64,000 nt of DNA. It comes from Spinacia oleracea (lineage: Eukaryota > Streptophyta > Magnoliopsida > Caryophyllales > Amaranthaceae). The notes below the pieces were generated by a model, which saw only the letters and a program-made list of their open reading frames with translations, was not told where the DNA came from and did not search any database. Positions 45,401-56,492 of the stretch are shown here, in pieces; positions within the stretch are counted from its first letter, which is position 1, and the number at the start of each line of letters is the position of its first letter. The position numbers and the translations under genes are program-made. The DNA is taken from positions 2,170,001 through 2,234,000 of the forward strand of contig NC_079491.1 of the NCBI RefSeq assembly GCF_020520425.1. Direction: 5' to 3'.

Positions 45401-48400
45401 CAAAGGACAACTACAAAGGGGTCCTTGTTGTCACGTGCTACTCGGCTAACACGCTGTATACTAGCGTCACACTCACTACTAGTCAAAGACACTCTGATGC
45501 TTGGCTAATGCTTAGTGATGCTACAGAAGTATAAGTGTGAAAAGGCTAAGTGTTTATGGCTTTTAAGAATGCTTTCTATTGCTTGAGAGAATTGTACAAG
45601 TGTTTGTTGATCTGTACAAATGAATGCCAAAGCCTATTTATAGGCCCTTAAGGTCCTCTAGACTTCTATGTCTAAAACAATCCATAACCTTCTTGATAGA
45701 GTGTTCCCTAAACTTCTAGAGAGTTCCCATCTATAAAGGAACCTTAAGATACAAGGAGACTTCTAGAGAATACTTCACAAATATGTACAAAGGTGTTCTA
45801 GAGTCATCCATGCTAGAACACTCTAAAGAAAAATAAGCTAGAATACCCGAGAGCACTCTAGAACCTTCCGGAGGTATCCCGAGAAGTTTGCTGCACCATC
45901 GGGCCTTTGCGGGCCACAAAACCTAATTCTGGCCCGACCATTGTCTTTATTAAGCCAAAATATGCGGGACCCCAAGTTTCTTCCCGATCCATGTTCGTTT
46001 GACCTACCAAACAACCCATTATAGAGTTATTGTCAAGTGGGTGTTCACTAGGAAATTGTGACTAATTCAAAATAATCCTCCATAGGGGGTGGGTGCTCCT
46101 CGTGCTGTCAGTGCCAGGCGCGTCCCCGTGGCCCATGTTGCTGCCTTGCCGCTTATCGATAGCGCCCATGCGATGACTTCCGTTGCCTTGTTGCCTTGGT
46201 GAGGGGATTTTAGAGATGGCTCGTGACATTGTGCTGACTGGCTTCTCACTTTTCTCACGTGCTCTCTTTTTTTTTTTCTTCTATCATACTGTTTCCGAGC
46301 CTGAGGTGAAACTGTGTTGTGTGGAGGAAGATGGATGGAAAAGGTTAATAATGTCTTTAGTATTATGTTATTGGTTTGCTCAAATGATGATCTTGTCTCA
46401 TGATGCTATTGTTACACGCACAAAGAAAGTTGGAGGCTGAATGGCTAATAAGTGAGTATTAGGTAAATAGAGTTTGGACAGGAAATTTAGAGAGTTGGGG
46501 CATCATCTTTCGTTATATATGCTTTTGAGCAAGCTCATGGAATCTATATCACTGGATAGCTTCTACTGATGTTTTCTTGTTTTCCTTTTTTTTTCCCTTT
46601 TTCTTTTTCTTTTTCTTTTTCTCAACCTTCTTTTTGTAGGGTCGAAAATTCTGAGAATACTGGGGAAGGTTGGAAAGTGGGAGTCATATTTTCCTTGTAA
46701 TTCTTTAACTTGAGTATGAACCAATGATGTAGCTGTGATAATTGGAGCCTTGAAAGATTTGGATTTGTTGGATGTGATGTATACAAGGAATCCCTTTTTG
46801 TTCTAATACGTCTGAATTGATTATGCCCAACAGCCCTAGCATGTACTAATGTGTATTTTCCAGTACATACGTGTTAAATACACATATGACGTGGAAGGCT
46901 GAGGAGTTGAAATCCTCATTAACAAGAATCAGTAATGACTACAACGAGCAATGGGTGAGTGTTTGACTAACAACCTCTTTTCCTTGATAACTTAAAGACT
47001 TTAGAAAGTTGTATTGAACAATGTGTCGCCTACGTAGATTGATTTGTTTATCGAATATTGACGTGTTTGGAGTACCAGAGTTTGATAGATATTTATGGTG
47101 CTTGAGGCTGAAAAGGAGGGTTCCTTTTGCTGGTAAATGTTTACCCTTTCCTGGCGTTTGGCATGTGGTAATTGGACTTTGGGACTTGATGGTGGGATAG
47201 GGATTGGAATGGGATAGGGATGGGATTGGGATTGGGATTAATATATGGGAATTCATCGGCATATTGCTCGTCCATTGTTTGGGGGAATAAATAATAAAAT
47301 TACCCAAAATTTCTTATCAAACCACCCTTCCTTCTCTTCAGAATGACATTTTAGTCAATTTGTGCCCCTCTCAATTGACCTCCTCAAATACCTTAACCCC
47401 GCTAAAGGTATTTAGAAATTGGTTCAGCCCTTCCAACTCCCATTCCCCTTCTATCCCCCCAAAACAATCAAGCATTTTAACAAAGAGCAATTAGAAAATC
47501 CAAGTCCCTCTTCCATTTCCCACAAAACAAATACCCTCTTTTGCGTATTTGCTAATTGTGTTTTTCTTCCTCTATATCCCTTTAGAGAATAACAAAAGAG
47601 AGCATAATTTTTCCCTCCTTTATCTGCATATGCATCCAGCATATATGTTTGCTTAATATCCCAGATGCATTGGTAATATAGTTGATTTCCATTCTTCGGT
47701 AGTGTACTATCATACTATGTCGTCATCCTAGTGTAAATCTGACAAGTCATTCTGTTTTAATAATACGCTGTAATATAAAAGAAAGTTATTTTGTGTATAT
47801 ATACTGGTTTGCCCTTGTCGACTGTCATGAATCACGGCTAGCCATTTTGATTTCTGAATCCGTCTCCTGATCTTCTATAGGATGAGTGTTTTGGAGAAGG
47901 AAGATTGGAAAAGTGCTATGGAACTCCTCATGAATGCAAAACTGGTCATGTCTTCAGTACAAGATGTAGCTCGGAAAGTGGCTGATTATGCAAATTTTAG
48001 AAGCAAAACCAACCACTCTGGTATGACCCCGTGTCCTTATAAAGTTGTAAATATACCCATTGGAAACAGTTACTGTTTCAATTTATCTGTAATTTTCACC
48101 ACTGAAAATTTGGTTTTCTTAATATAAAAATCACTACCATCAATCATACTCACTTCTATAGGTGGGTGAAAGTGCTAATGGGAAATAAAATAACCAAAAT
48201 TTGCTGTTTTTTGTAGGACATTCATATTGGACAAAGCGTAAAATTGCACACATCCTGAAATTGTTACTTCATATGTAGTTTATACCATCAATTGGCTTAA
48301 TTCTTACCTTATTTGCTGATTTTGCTGGTTTGCTTTTATGTGTGCTCACCGTCTAGGTGACCTTGTGTTTGAGCTCAGTATTTAAGGCAAATGAACTTTA

Positions 48401-49367
48401 GTTTATTAAGGAATTCTTTGATATATGCTAGAATTGTTATTCTCTTTCATGAGTTTAGTCTTTTGGTGATTTCGCCATAGGTTTCCCTAAAGTAGCCAAG
48501 AACGGGGTTTGGGTTTTCTTTTCAAGGTTTCCACTTAGGGTGAGTTTATCACTTAGACTCTAACTCCAGACTCTGCCACATCAACTTTCCACTAACTTTT
48601 ACCTTCTTTTTCATTATCCAGAGTTTTCAGACTGACACAAGACTCTCCCTATTTTTACACATTTTCCACAGACTCACCTTAACTCCTACAAAAAAGATAA
48701 TTGGTAGGATAAAATGTAACAATGTGGCATGATTTGATTTAGTTGGAGAAAAAAAGTAGAATTTTAAGTGAGTCTTGAATTTTCAAACTCATCTCTAGAC
48801 TTGCTAATAGTATTTTACCATACTATCCCAAGAGTCTAGCTCCAGAATCCCCTCCAGACTAGGGATAAACTCACACTTTTGGGGGTTAAGGTTTGACTGC
48901 ATTGTTTTGATATGCTGCCTTGAGTGGTGAAATATGTAAGAAGTTCAAACATCAAACTATGGTAATTACTATTTACGTGATAAGTAGAAGTTGCGTCTTG
49001 ATTAACAGGTATATTAACAAGCAAGGATTCACTTGCCGGGACAGATAATCCCCCAATCTCCAAGCCAACTGCTGTTATCAGAACTAAACAACAAAATCCC
49101 GCTTTGGTTCAGCATGAAGAGTTGTTTGTTCCTGGCACCGTATACTATCTAAAGAGAAATCCCGATACCCAAACCAGTATCAGCAACAATGGAAGCAAAG
49201 CGAAGGAGTTCTTCACACTCTGGAAATGGCCGCCTGGGCAGCATTTCCAGAAAATATTACTGTCGAGCAACGTAATTTCAGATCACAAATGCGAAAGCCA
49301 TTATAATGCTCTCAGAGATGTCATCAAAGGCTTGCCTATATCATCTAGTGATGATTTTATTTTTTGA
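39447..49367 (+). CDS. Class 3 lipase, sn-1 diacylglycerol lipase-like (At2g42450 type)
   Basis: Eight exons with GT-AG introns: 39447-39486, 41052-41324, 42214-42413, 42579-42929, 43303-43503, 43593-43663, 47881-48020, 49009-49367, giving 544 residues, about the length I recall for At2g42450. Exon 1 (MATFSLRRILHQF) is the least certain. The N-terminal Lipase_3-N region includes LADLTIGLYLMYLRQAS. The alpha/beta hydrolase core has GYYIGIDPRRKLVILGIRGT and the nucleophile elbow VGHSLGAS (Ser298). The acid is probably Asp356 or 357 (QDDIVPRLS), and the histidine is His518 (SDHKCESHY). The C-terminal part ends ELFVPGTVYYLKR...KGLPISSSDDFIF. It would hydrolyse acylglycerols or related lipids; the membrane is not predictable here. 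Intron 6 is 4.2 kb. A partial duplicate follows at 56493. Confidence 0.9.
41543..41840. mobile_element. hAT-like MITE in lipase intron 2 (left copy)
   Basis: The ends GGCCCGTTTGGTAGCCG and CGGCTAGCAAACGGGCC are inverted complements. The same element sits at the matching place in the duplicate (56982-57291), so it was there before the duplication. Confidence 0.85.
42990..43241. mobile_element. Foldback MITE in lipase intron 4, left copy only
   Basis: Inverted ends of about 38 bp begin TTTTTTCATATTTAACACCT, then ACAAAGTTTCACTTTTTT, and return as AAAAAAGTGAAACTTTGTAG, then GTGGTAAATATC. The matching intron of the duplicate lacks it, so it arrived after the duplication. Confidence 0.85.
43664..47880. 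other. Lipase intron 6
   Basis: A 4.2-kb intron holding diverse AT-rich sequence, a CGCGCCT-rich stretch near 43865-44060 and direct near-repeats around 44330-44640 (AACCAATCATAACTAC, CTACCGTAACACAAAAAT). The joined protein is seamless across it (QTD-LMSVLEKEDW), so no missing exon is needed. Confidence 0.7.
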
Positions 49368-50230
49368 TGACTAAAAATGTTGTGTAATATTGAGTTCATA
49401 CGTTTTTGTAAATAATTGTAGAAGTTGTATAATTAAGATCCAGTAATTTTTACTTAACAGGAAATTATCCTAGTTGGTGGTCGGTTTTTTTTTTTTCAAT
49501 TTTGGCCGCCTAGTTAAGATACGATTCTGGATGTTATTCAGGTGTAAGAATAATGCTGTTGTGGAAGATTTTTTTTTTTTTTTTCATTTTGAATTTAATG
49601 AAAATGACTTTATAGGGGTAAGGTTGTGTACGTTTTGACCCAGTTGGTTTTGTTAACTAGGAATAAGTTAGGTATGACATGTGGGTATAATTTTATGGAT
49701 TCCGCACCGTACCCATCACGATTAGAGCTATATGGGTATGACTTTGGTCGGTAGTGGAAGGATATGAATGTTAAAAGTCTTACCCGTCATGGTAATGGGC
49801 GGGTGGGTAGAACTTTGTGGATTTCACACCGTACCCTCCCTAATTGGAGCTGGTATGGGTATGACTTTGGCGGGTAGTGGAGAGTGTGGACGTTAAAAGT
49901 CATACTCGCTATGGTAGTGGGCTAAGTGGTGGATATGAACTCGATCATACCTGCTCCAAATCCATCCGTTTGTCCAATTCTTACTCAATACCCACAACTA
50001 CTTGATAACTTTTAACAAAAAATATTCTTATGCGGTTACTCCGTATAAAAAGAGTATACGCGGATAGTAGGAGGGCATAACTCATAAGCAGATGTTATAT
50101 GGGTCGGGTAATGGATACCTACTTGGATGGTCACCTAGGCGGGTATGGATATTGATTCTGTATCCGACATGGATGATACGTGATGGTGAATATGGGTATG
50201 GAGGAGGGGTATCCGCACCTGCCCCGTCCG
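49368..50230. repeat. Lipase 3' flank, then a diverged tandem of GGGTATGACTTTGG units
   Basis: After the 3' UTR (to about 49620) two ~120-bp units, 49676-49800 and 49801-49920, share GTGGGTA, then TTGTGGATT, then CACACCGTACCC, then TATGGGTATGACTTTGG. A related GGGTATGG-rich part runs to 50230. No coding function. Confidence 0.65.
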
Positions 50231-50839
50231 TGCACGAGGAGTGCTATTTTAGCGTCTTTTTAAGCATACGTTAAGCTTCTTTTGAGATTGTTAGGCACCA
50301 ATTTGCATCACACAATTACAGTACTAAATAATAAAGGCTAAGATTGTTAAGTATATTTGAAAAGATCGTTGTTTTGTGCTTTAAAGTTTTGATTAGACTA
50401 ATTGGTCCTAGCTAGTATAGCCCATAAAGGCATAATCTGGTTCTCTTGTCTTGCCATTTTCTACCCCTTGAACAGTTGATCATTGACAAACACCTGTAAT
50501 TAAAAGTGTCTTTATAAATAACACATACGACATTTAGTAGTTGTTTGGTTGACATAAAAATGCATATGAAGTTTATGGTATTGAGAAGCTTAAATTGTTA
50601 CATGCTTGGTTGACATAAGGAAGTGCCTTAACTATTCTCGATTAGATAAGTAGAAGTTTTATTTCATGTAGTCGATTAAAAGTATATTTGTATTTCCTAG
50701 GAAATGCAACCGACTAGAATAAAAAAAAAAGTTGTGTTACGTTCAACCAAACAACCCCTTTTACGGTCATCGGTGTTAGTGCACGACTATTTTAGGCATA
50801 ATCGAATAGTTATTGGGTGTAGAAAATGGAGGAAGTCTT
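50231..50839. other. No gene seen
   Basis: AT-rich spacer. TTGGTTGACATAA occurs twice (50547, 50606) with no further structure. Confidence 0.5.
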
Positions 50840-51157
50840 AATCTATACTAGGTATACCATTGAAATGGTATACTAACATTCTGCATTTTTATTTAGTACC
50901 AAACTTCATAGTTTGGTACAAGAAAAGTAGTTGTATTTTCTCATGTGATACCAAACAACATAATTTGGTAACATGGATTCTTTTTTATTTGATTCCAATC
51001 AACATAGTTTGGTACTCACAAGTCAAAAATAAATGTTATTTTTCGTGAGACAGACTCAATTTATTACATGAATTTACCATTTAACCCTTAATATGCCAAT
51101 AAAAGCTACTATTTTACCCTTAGTATACCTTTTTTAATGGTATACCCAGTATAGATT
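50840..51157. mobile_element. MITE with AATCTATACTAGGTATACCA ends
   Basis: Left AATCTATACTAGGTATACCA and right TGGTATACCCAGTATAGATT form a 20-bp inverted repeat with one mismatch. The interior has ACCAAAC...TAGTTTGGTAC words in several copies. Confidence 0.85.
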
Positions 51158-51566
51158 CAGAAAACCTCGTAGAAAATGGGTATCACGGAATTCCCCATTA
51201 TAGAATTACGAGAACTCAAATTCCAGAAACTATAATTAATTGCAGTATTACAAAAATAGTGTCAATATGATTGTGATTCAGAGTGAATTATGTGGTTAGT
51301 AGATTTGATAGTCATGTTTAGTTTACCAAATATATTGATTAGATGTAAGAGTCACCAAACATGTAGGTAATTGTTTTGATGACATTGTAGAGTAAGTGAG
51401 TAAAAACCTATGAGTAATTTCTGGGTAAATCAATTAATAGAATTAAAAATTGTTATTTAGGTAATGATTAGAAATAATTGAGCAAATTAAGCTAGCTTTC
51501 TATATTAGTGCTAAACCCTTTCCGACCATGGGCAAATGACCCTAATCTTAATTAGAATGCTATTAG
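51158..51566. other. No gene seen
   Basis: AT-rich spacer without supported features. Confidence 0.5.
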
Positions 51567-51895
51567 CTAGCAAAAGGTCTTGCATGCACAAGGTGTACAA
51601 TAAATTATTGTACACCAACATAACTTTTATCCAGTTTTCTCTAACTTTTACCCAATTTTCTCTAACTTTTATATTATTTAAAAGAAGTTGATAGATAAAC
51701 ATTTTAAAGGGCTAAATGATAAAATTTATACATTATTATTGATTTTGAAGAAATATTTTTTATTAAAATGAAAAAATTTATCAGTAAAAAATAGATAACT
51801 TTTACCTATATAAGGGTAACTTTTAAGCATTTTACGTTAACTTTAACTTCGGTGTACAATATTTATCGTACACCCCATGTAAATAAGAATTTGTG
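51567..51895. mobile_element. Hairpin-ended element, copy 2 (reversed)
   Basis: In plus-strand reading it starts CTAGCAAAAGGTCTTGCATG, then CACAAGGTGTACAATAAATT, and ends ATTTATCGTACACCCCATGT, then AAATAAGAATTTGTG. Reversed, it ends in a small hairpin (CTTGTGCATGCAAG), 8 nt, then CTAG. That layout resembles a Helitron 3' end, but the 5' end is not diagnostic. Confidence 0.65.
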
Positions 51896-52422
51896 ATTAG
51901 CTAGACTCAATTAGCTGTATTAGTTGTGACATTTACATATTAGAGTAGGCTTTAGCTAGGGTTTTGTAGCATGTAAGAAAATTGCTTATTTCTTCTTTTC
52001 ATGTAAAATAGTACGTTGGTGATTTTTTTTTTTTTTTTTTTGGTGAAAATGAGTTACTTGATTACTTAAATATTAGAGTGCACATACATAATAAGTTTTC
52101 AGCTAACTCCACTCCGTGTGGAGGTCAAAATACAGGCACATATCGCCCAATTACTTTGAAGCAAACATGCTCCCAAAAAATTAGTGTCATTGTTTGATGA
52201 GATATCAGTAGTTAAACTGGGGGGTTTCTAAATCACTGCCTTGATCCAACAGACTCAGCCTGTTGGTGATAGTTTCTCTATGATTAATGCACTCGTGTGA
52301 TCGATGTAATTCTTGTTGTATTAATCACCACCGTGTAGACGTGTAGTGGTAGATTTTGACCAAAAAATATAAGTGACCAAAGTTTAGAACTTCAACTTTA
52401 ATACAAGAGTGTTTAGTTAATA
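51896..52422. other. No gene seen
   Basis: AT-rich with a T-run near 52026. Nothing else is supported. Confidence 0.5.
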
Positions 52423-52747
52423 CTCCCTCCGTATTTTTTTAAGAGATACACTTGCCTTTTTCGGCCGTATTTATTTAAGAGATACACTTGTCATTTTTAG
52501 TAACTTATCAACTCCACAATCTAATTAAATAATACTATCTAATATACCCTATCACCCACCATCCTATTAAACAAATATTTTCATAAACCCACCCCACCCT
52601 CCACCCATCAAAATGACATGGTCCCCACATATTTAATTATTAAAATATCTATCCAACCCCACTTGCTTTATTATTTTATTTCATTCAATTATTCTTCTTA
52701 ATACCCGTGTCCGGCCAAGTGTATCTCTTAAAAAAATACGGAGGAAG
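52423..52747. mobile_element. Stowaway-like MITE, copy 2 of a matched pair
   Basis: It starts CTCCCTCCGTATTTTTTTAA and ends TTAAAAAAATACGGAGGAAG, with TA flanks. Nearly identical to 28885-29207, 23 kb away. It lies about 290 bp upstream of the PPR start codon, so it may be part of that promoter region. Confidence 0.9.
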
Positions 52748-53032
52748 TACTAGTATTCTATACGGAGTATGTCACAATATTTTATATGTATTGAAAATAC
52801 TATCCCCGACCCGAACACAATCAAACTTTTGTTGACCCAATGGATAGGTATCCGGGTCGTCCCCTTTCCCCCTACGTTCTTCAATTCTGTGTTTCCTCCC
52901 TCCAAAAACTTCAAACTCTCATACTTTCATCACACTGAACCAAAAACTGCGCACAAATCAAACGTCAATGGTTCCTGCACTCGGAATTCACTTCTTCAAC
53001 TCTAACACACTCTCCCTTTCACTGTCTCTCTC

Positions 53033-55513
53033 ATGTCCAAAAGACTACTCTCTCTCATCAAACCTCGCCAAAATCCCAACTCAAAACCAGCAAAAATACC
53101 TCTCTATGAACCCCATATAAAGAAATTGGCCAATGAAGCATGCAATTTACTTAGGACCCACCAAAATTGGGAAAAATTACTGGAACCCCAACTCGCTGAA
53201 GAATCAATTGAAGCTTCAGAAATAGCCCATCTTGTGTTTGATCGAATTCGTGATGTTGGTTTAGGTTTGAAGTTTTATGAATGGTTTTCTCATCGACAAT
53301 ATTGTTCTCCTCTTGACGGGTATGCGTTTTCTTCCCTTCTTAAGCTTTTAGGGAACAGTAGGGTGTTTGATGAGGTTGAAAGTGTGTTAATTTGTATGAA
53401 AAATGAGGGTATTTTGCCTACTATTGAAGCTTTTGATGTGTTAATTCGAGCTTATGCTGATGCTGGGTTGGTTGATAAAGCTAGGGAGTTGTATAGATTT
53501 GTAAATGATAGGTTTGACTGTATGCCTAGTGTTTATGCTTGTAATTCGTTGCTTAATGGTCTGGTGAAAGTTCGTCTCATGGAGGTTGCACAAGAGGTGT
53601 ATGATGAAATGCTTAAGAGAGATGGTGGTGGTGGGAGGTGTTGTTTGGATAATTATAGTACGGCAATCGTGGTGAGGGGTTTTTGCGAACTAGGCAAAGT
53701 TGATGAGGGCAGGAAAATGATTGAGGATCGGTGGGGAAGGGGTTGTGTGCCGAATGTGGCATTTTATAATACTCTTATTGATGGGTATTGCAAGAGAGGT
53801 GAGACTGCGAGGGCGAATAGGCTTTTACAAGAGATGAACTTCAAAGGGTTTTTACCTACTGTGGAGACATATGGAGCTATGATAAATGGATTTTGCAAAG
53901 AAGGGAAGTTTGAGGAGGTTGATAGAGTTTTGGCGGAGATGAAAATGAGGGGTTTGAAGGTCAATGTTCAGATTCATAATAACATAATTGATTCCCAGTA
54001 TAAACATGGTTGTTTAGTGGATCCTTACGGCGTGATTAGAAAAATCAAGGGGAGTTGTTGTAAGCCGGATATCATGACATATAACATTCTAATTTCTGGT
54101 TTATGTAATATTGGGAAGGTTGGGGAAGCTAATGCACTTCTAGTTCAGGCCATGAAAAGGGGTTTGACACCTGATAAATATAGTTACACTCCTTTCATTC
54201 ATGTCTATTGCAAACAAGGCGACCCTGACAAGGCTTTCTGTATGCTTATTGAAATGACAGAGAGAGGTCATAGACCTGATATGGTTACTTATGGAGCACT
54301 TGTTCATGGACTTGTTGTTCGGGGTGAAATTGAAGCTGCATCAAACATTCAGAAGCAATTGATTGAGAGGGGAGTTATCCCTGATGCTGGAATTTACAAT
54401 GTTCTTATGAGTGGATTATTCAGAAAAGGGATGCTCTCTGCTGCAAAGCAGTTGTTTTGTGAGATGCTTGACCAAAATGTACATCCCGATGCATTAGTTT
54501 ACACTACATTGGTTGATGGATTTTCTAGAAACGGTAATCTAGATGAAGCAAAGAAGATCTTTGAACTTGCTGTTGAAAAACATTTGGATCCTGGTGTTGT
54601 GGGATACAATGCCATGATTAAGGCATACACTAGACTTGGGAGGATGAATGATGCAATTCTATGCTTCAAGAAAATGTCACAGAGACGTATCTCTCCTGAT
54701 ATATTTACTTATTCAACCTTAATAGATGGCTGTGTCAAGCAACATGACCTTGATAATGCATTGAGGATATTTAGAGAGATGGTAGAAAATAAACATAAAC
54801 CAAATGTGGTCACTTATACTTCTCTGATTAATGGGTATTGTCGCCAAGGAGATACATTTGGTGCTGAGAAAACTTTCAAGGAGATGCAATGCCATGGTTT
54901 GGCGCCTAATGTAATCACATATAGCATACTTGTAGGTGGATTTTGCAAAGGGGGCAATCTTGTCAAAGCAGTTTTCACCTTTGAAGGGATGCTAATAAAT
55001 AAATGCACCCCAAATGATGTTACATTCAACTATTTAGTAAACGGATTTACTAATGCCGTGCCAGCTGCAATATCTGAGAAGGAAAATGGATCTGAAAAGC
55101 ATGAAAGTTCTGTCTTTCTGGAACTCTTTAAAAGAATGATTTCAGATGGTTTGCCTCCAAGAAAGGCAGTATATAATTGCATTCTCATCTGCCTTTGCCA
55201 TCATAGAATGCTCACAACTGCTTTGCAGCTGACACATAGATTTGTGAATAGGAATATCCTTGAAGAATCATTTGTTTTTGTTGCCTTGCTTCATGGTATT
55301 TGCCTGGAAGGAAGGTCAAAGGAATGGAGAAATTTGATCACGTATAAGTTGAACGAGCAGGAGATCCCGATTTCTTTAAGATACTCAAAGTTGTTGGATA
55401 TGCACCTTCCCAAAGGGATATCGCCTGATGCTTCATTCATTTTGCATCAACTGGCTGAGGATTGCAAGTTCAACAGTCATGAAAAAGAACATCGTACGGC
55501 TTCTGTGGGATAA
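53033..55513 (+). CDS. Pentatricopeptide repeat protein, P class (At1g52620 type)
   Basis: A single-exon gene of 826 residues. The start MSKRLLSLIKPRQNP and most of its length resemble Arabidopsis At1g52620 (recalled at about 819 residues). The basic, Ser/Lys/Pro-containing N-terminus without early acids fits an organelle transit peptide, probably mitochondrial. From about residue 110 to 680 it is built of 35-residue PPR units with the usual VxTYNxLIxGxCKxG pattern, for example VAFYNTLIDGYCKRG, VETYGAMINGFCKEG, IMTYNILISGLCNIG, IFTYSTLIDGCVKQ and VVTYTSLINGYCRQG. There is no E, DYW or SMR domain, so P class. Such proteins bind a specific organelle transcript for processing, stabilisation or splicing; the target is not known. 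The C-terminal 140 residues hold worn repeats. No break is seen. Confidence 0.95.
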   Translation: MSKRLLSLIKPRQNPNSKPAKIPLYEPHIKKLANEACNLLRTHQNWEKLLEPQLAEESIEASEIAHLVFDRIRDVGLGLKFYEWFSHRQYCSPLDGYAFSSLLKLLGNSRVFDEVESVLICMKNEGILPTIEAFDVLIRAYADAGLVDKARELYRFVNDRFDCMPSVYACNSLLNGLVKVRLMEVAQEVYDEMLKRDGGGGRCCLDNYSTAIVVRGFCELGKVDEGRKMIEDRWGRGCVPNVAFYNTLIDGYCKRGETARANRLLQEMNFKGFLPTVETYGAMINGFCKEGKFEEVDRVLAEMKMRGLKVNVQIHNNIIDSQYKHGCLVDPYGVIRKIKGSCCKPDIMTYNILISGLCNIGKVGEANALLVQAMKRGLTPDKYSYTPFIHVYCKQGDPDKAFCMLIEMTERGHRPDMVTYGALVHGLVVRGEIEAASNIQKQLIERGVIPDAGIYNVLMSGLFRKGMLSAAKQLFCEMLDQNVHPDALVYTTLVDGFSRNGNLDEAKKIFELAVEKHLDPGVVGYNAMIKAYTRLGRMNDAILCFKKMSQRRISPDIFTYSTLIDGCVKQHDLDNALRIFREMVENKHKPNVVTYTSLINGYCRQGDTFGAEKTFKEMQCHGLAPNVITYSILVGGFCKGGNLVKAVFTFEGMLINKCTPNDVTFNYLVNGFTNAVPAAISEKENGSEKHESSVFLELFKRMISDGLPPRKAVYNCILICLCHHRMLTTALQLTHRFVNRNILEESFVFVALLHGICLEGRSKEWRNLITYKLNEQEIPISLRYSKLLDMHLPKGISPDASFILHQLAEDCKFNSHEKEHRTASVG

Positions 55514-55870
55514 TGTGAAGGAAACTTACATTCTAATTCTGTATAGACCAATCAATGAGTTGGGTTCAAGTGAATGCTGGTGCTGTAATATCCTTTGCGG
55601 ATTTTCCCGTGCTCTTGTTTTCATTTTGATATAAGTCTTCATGAACTCAATGGATTGGTGGTTGAAGGAGACATTTTTGGAGGAGTCGGGTTATTGTGGT
55701 CCTAAGGTCATCGTGCTCTTTCCTCTGCGGGTGCAGCTTTTGGTATGTTTTGAAATCCTATTGATTGTTCAGTTTTTTTCTTCAACCTTGTCTTTTTTGT
55801 AAGACATGTAGATATTTTGGTTCTTATTGTCCTATTCAAATTATATTAACTCATGAAGTAATGTCCTAAC
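55514..55870. other. PPR 3' region up to the duplication edge
   Basis: Probable 3' UTR and short spacer. At about 55871 (CATCCAGTAGCTGATCACAG) the sequence switches to lipase intron 1, which marks the left edge of the right-hand duplicate. Confidence 0.6.
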
Positions 55871-56492
55871 ATCCAGTAGCTGATCACAGTTGTTAGCAGA
55901 AAAAAATATTTCAGAAACTTCCTGACCTGAATGGGATTTATAGGGGAAAACCCTAAACATTTAGTAGTTTAGGGGTTTCTTATCTCAAACCATATGGACT
56001 GTAAGCATTAGTTAGATGCAATATTACCTAAATCCCTATTCACCCCACGAGTCAAGAACCGAAAAAGCGAATTACAACATGAAAATGGTATTTTTTTGCT
56101 TTAATTTAGCAAATTAGGTAGCGAATTGAGAACCCGTACCCAATCTCATACTAGCGAATCAGGTAACAGTTGTTAGATGTTTTTATATTGCAGCTTCTCT
56201 TCCTGCTCCATGATTCTATCCCATGATGGCCCTTTCTCATTGCTTTCTGCTGCTTGATGTTTGCCTTCCATTGGTAACTTAAATCTATCCGGTAGCTCAG
56301 TGTGCATACCTTCTTTTATATAACGTCAAACCATTCTACTGTTTTCTGTCCACATGTTTATTTATGCCATTTTGGTCGCTTTTCTACCACGACCTTTGTT
56401 TCTGTACGCTGAAGCACTTGGCCTGTATTTGCTCGTCCTAGTATTCTGATTTCTTCTGTTAAATCTGATTATAATTCTAAAATCATCTGTAG

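Larger units (their letters stand above)
40577..48200. repeat. Lipase segment duplication, left copy
   Basis: From CAGTAGCTGATCACAGTTGT (40582) onward, exons and introns align with the segment from about 55871 to the window end. Similarity begins inside intron 1, so exon 1 and the promoter are outside the duplicated block. The right limit in this copy cannot be fixed because the other copy runs off the window. Confidence 0.92.
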
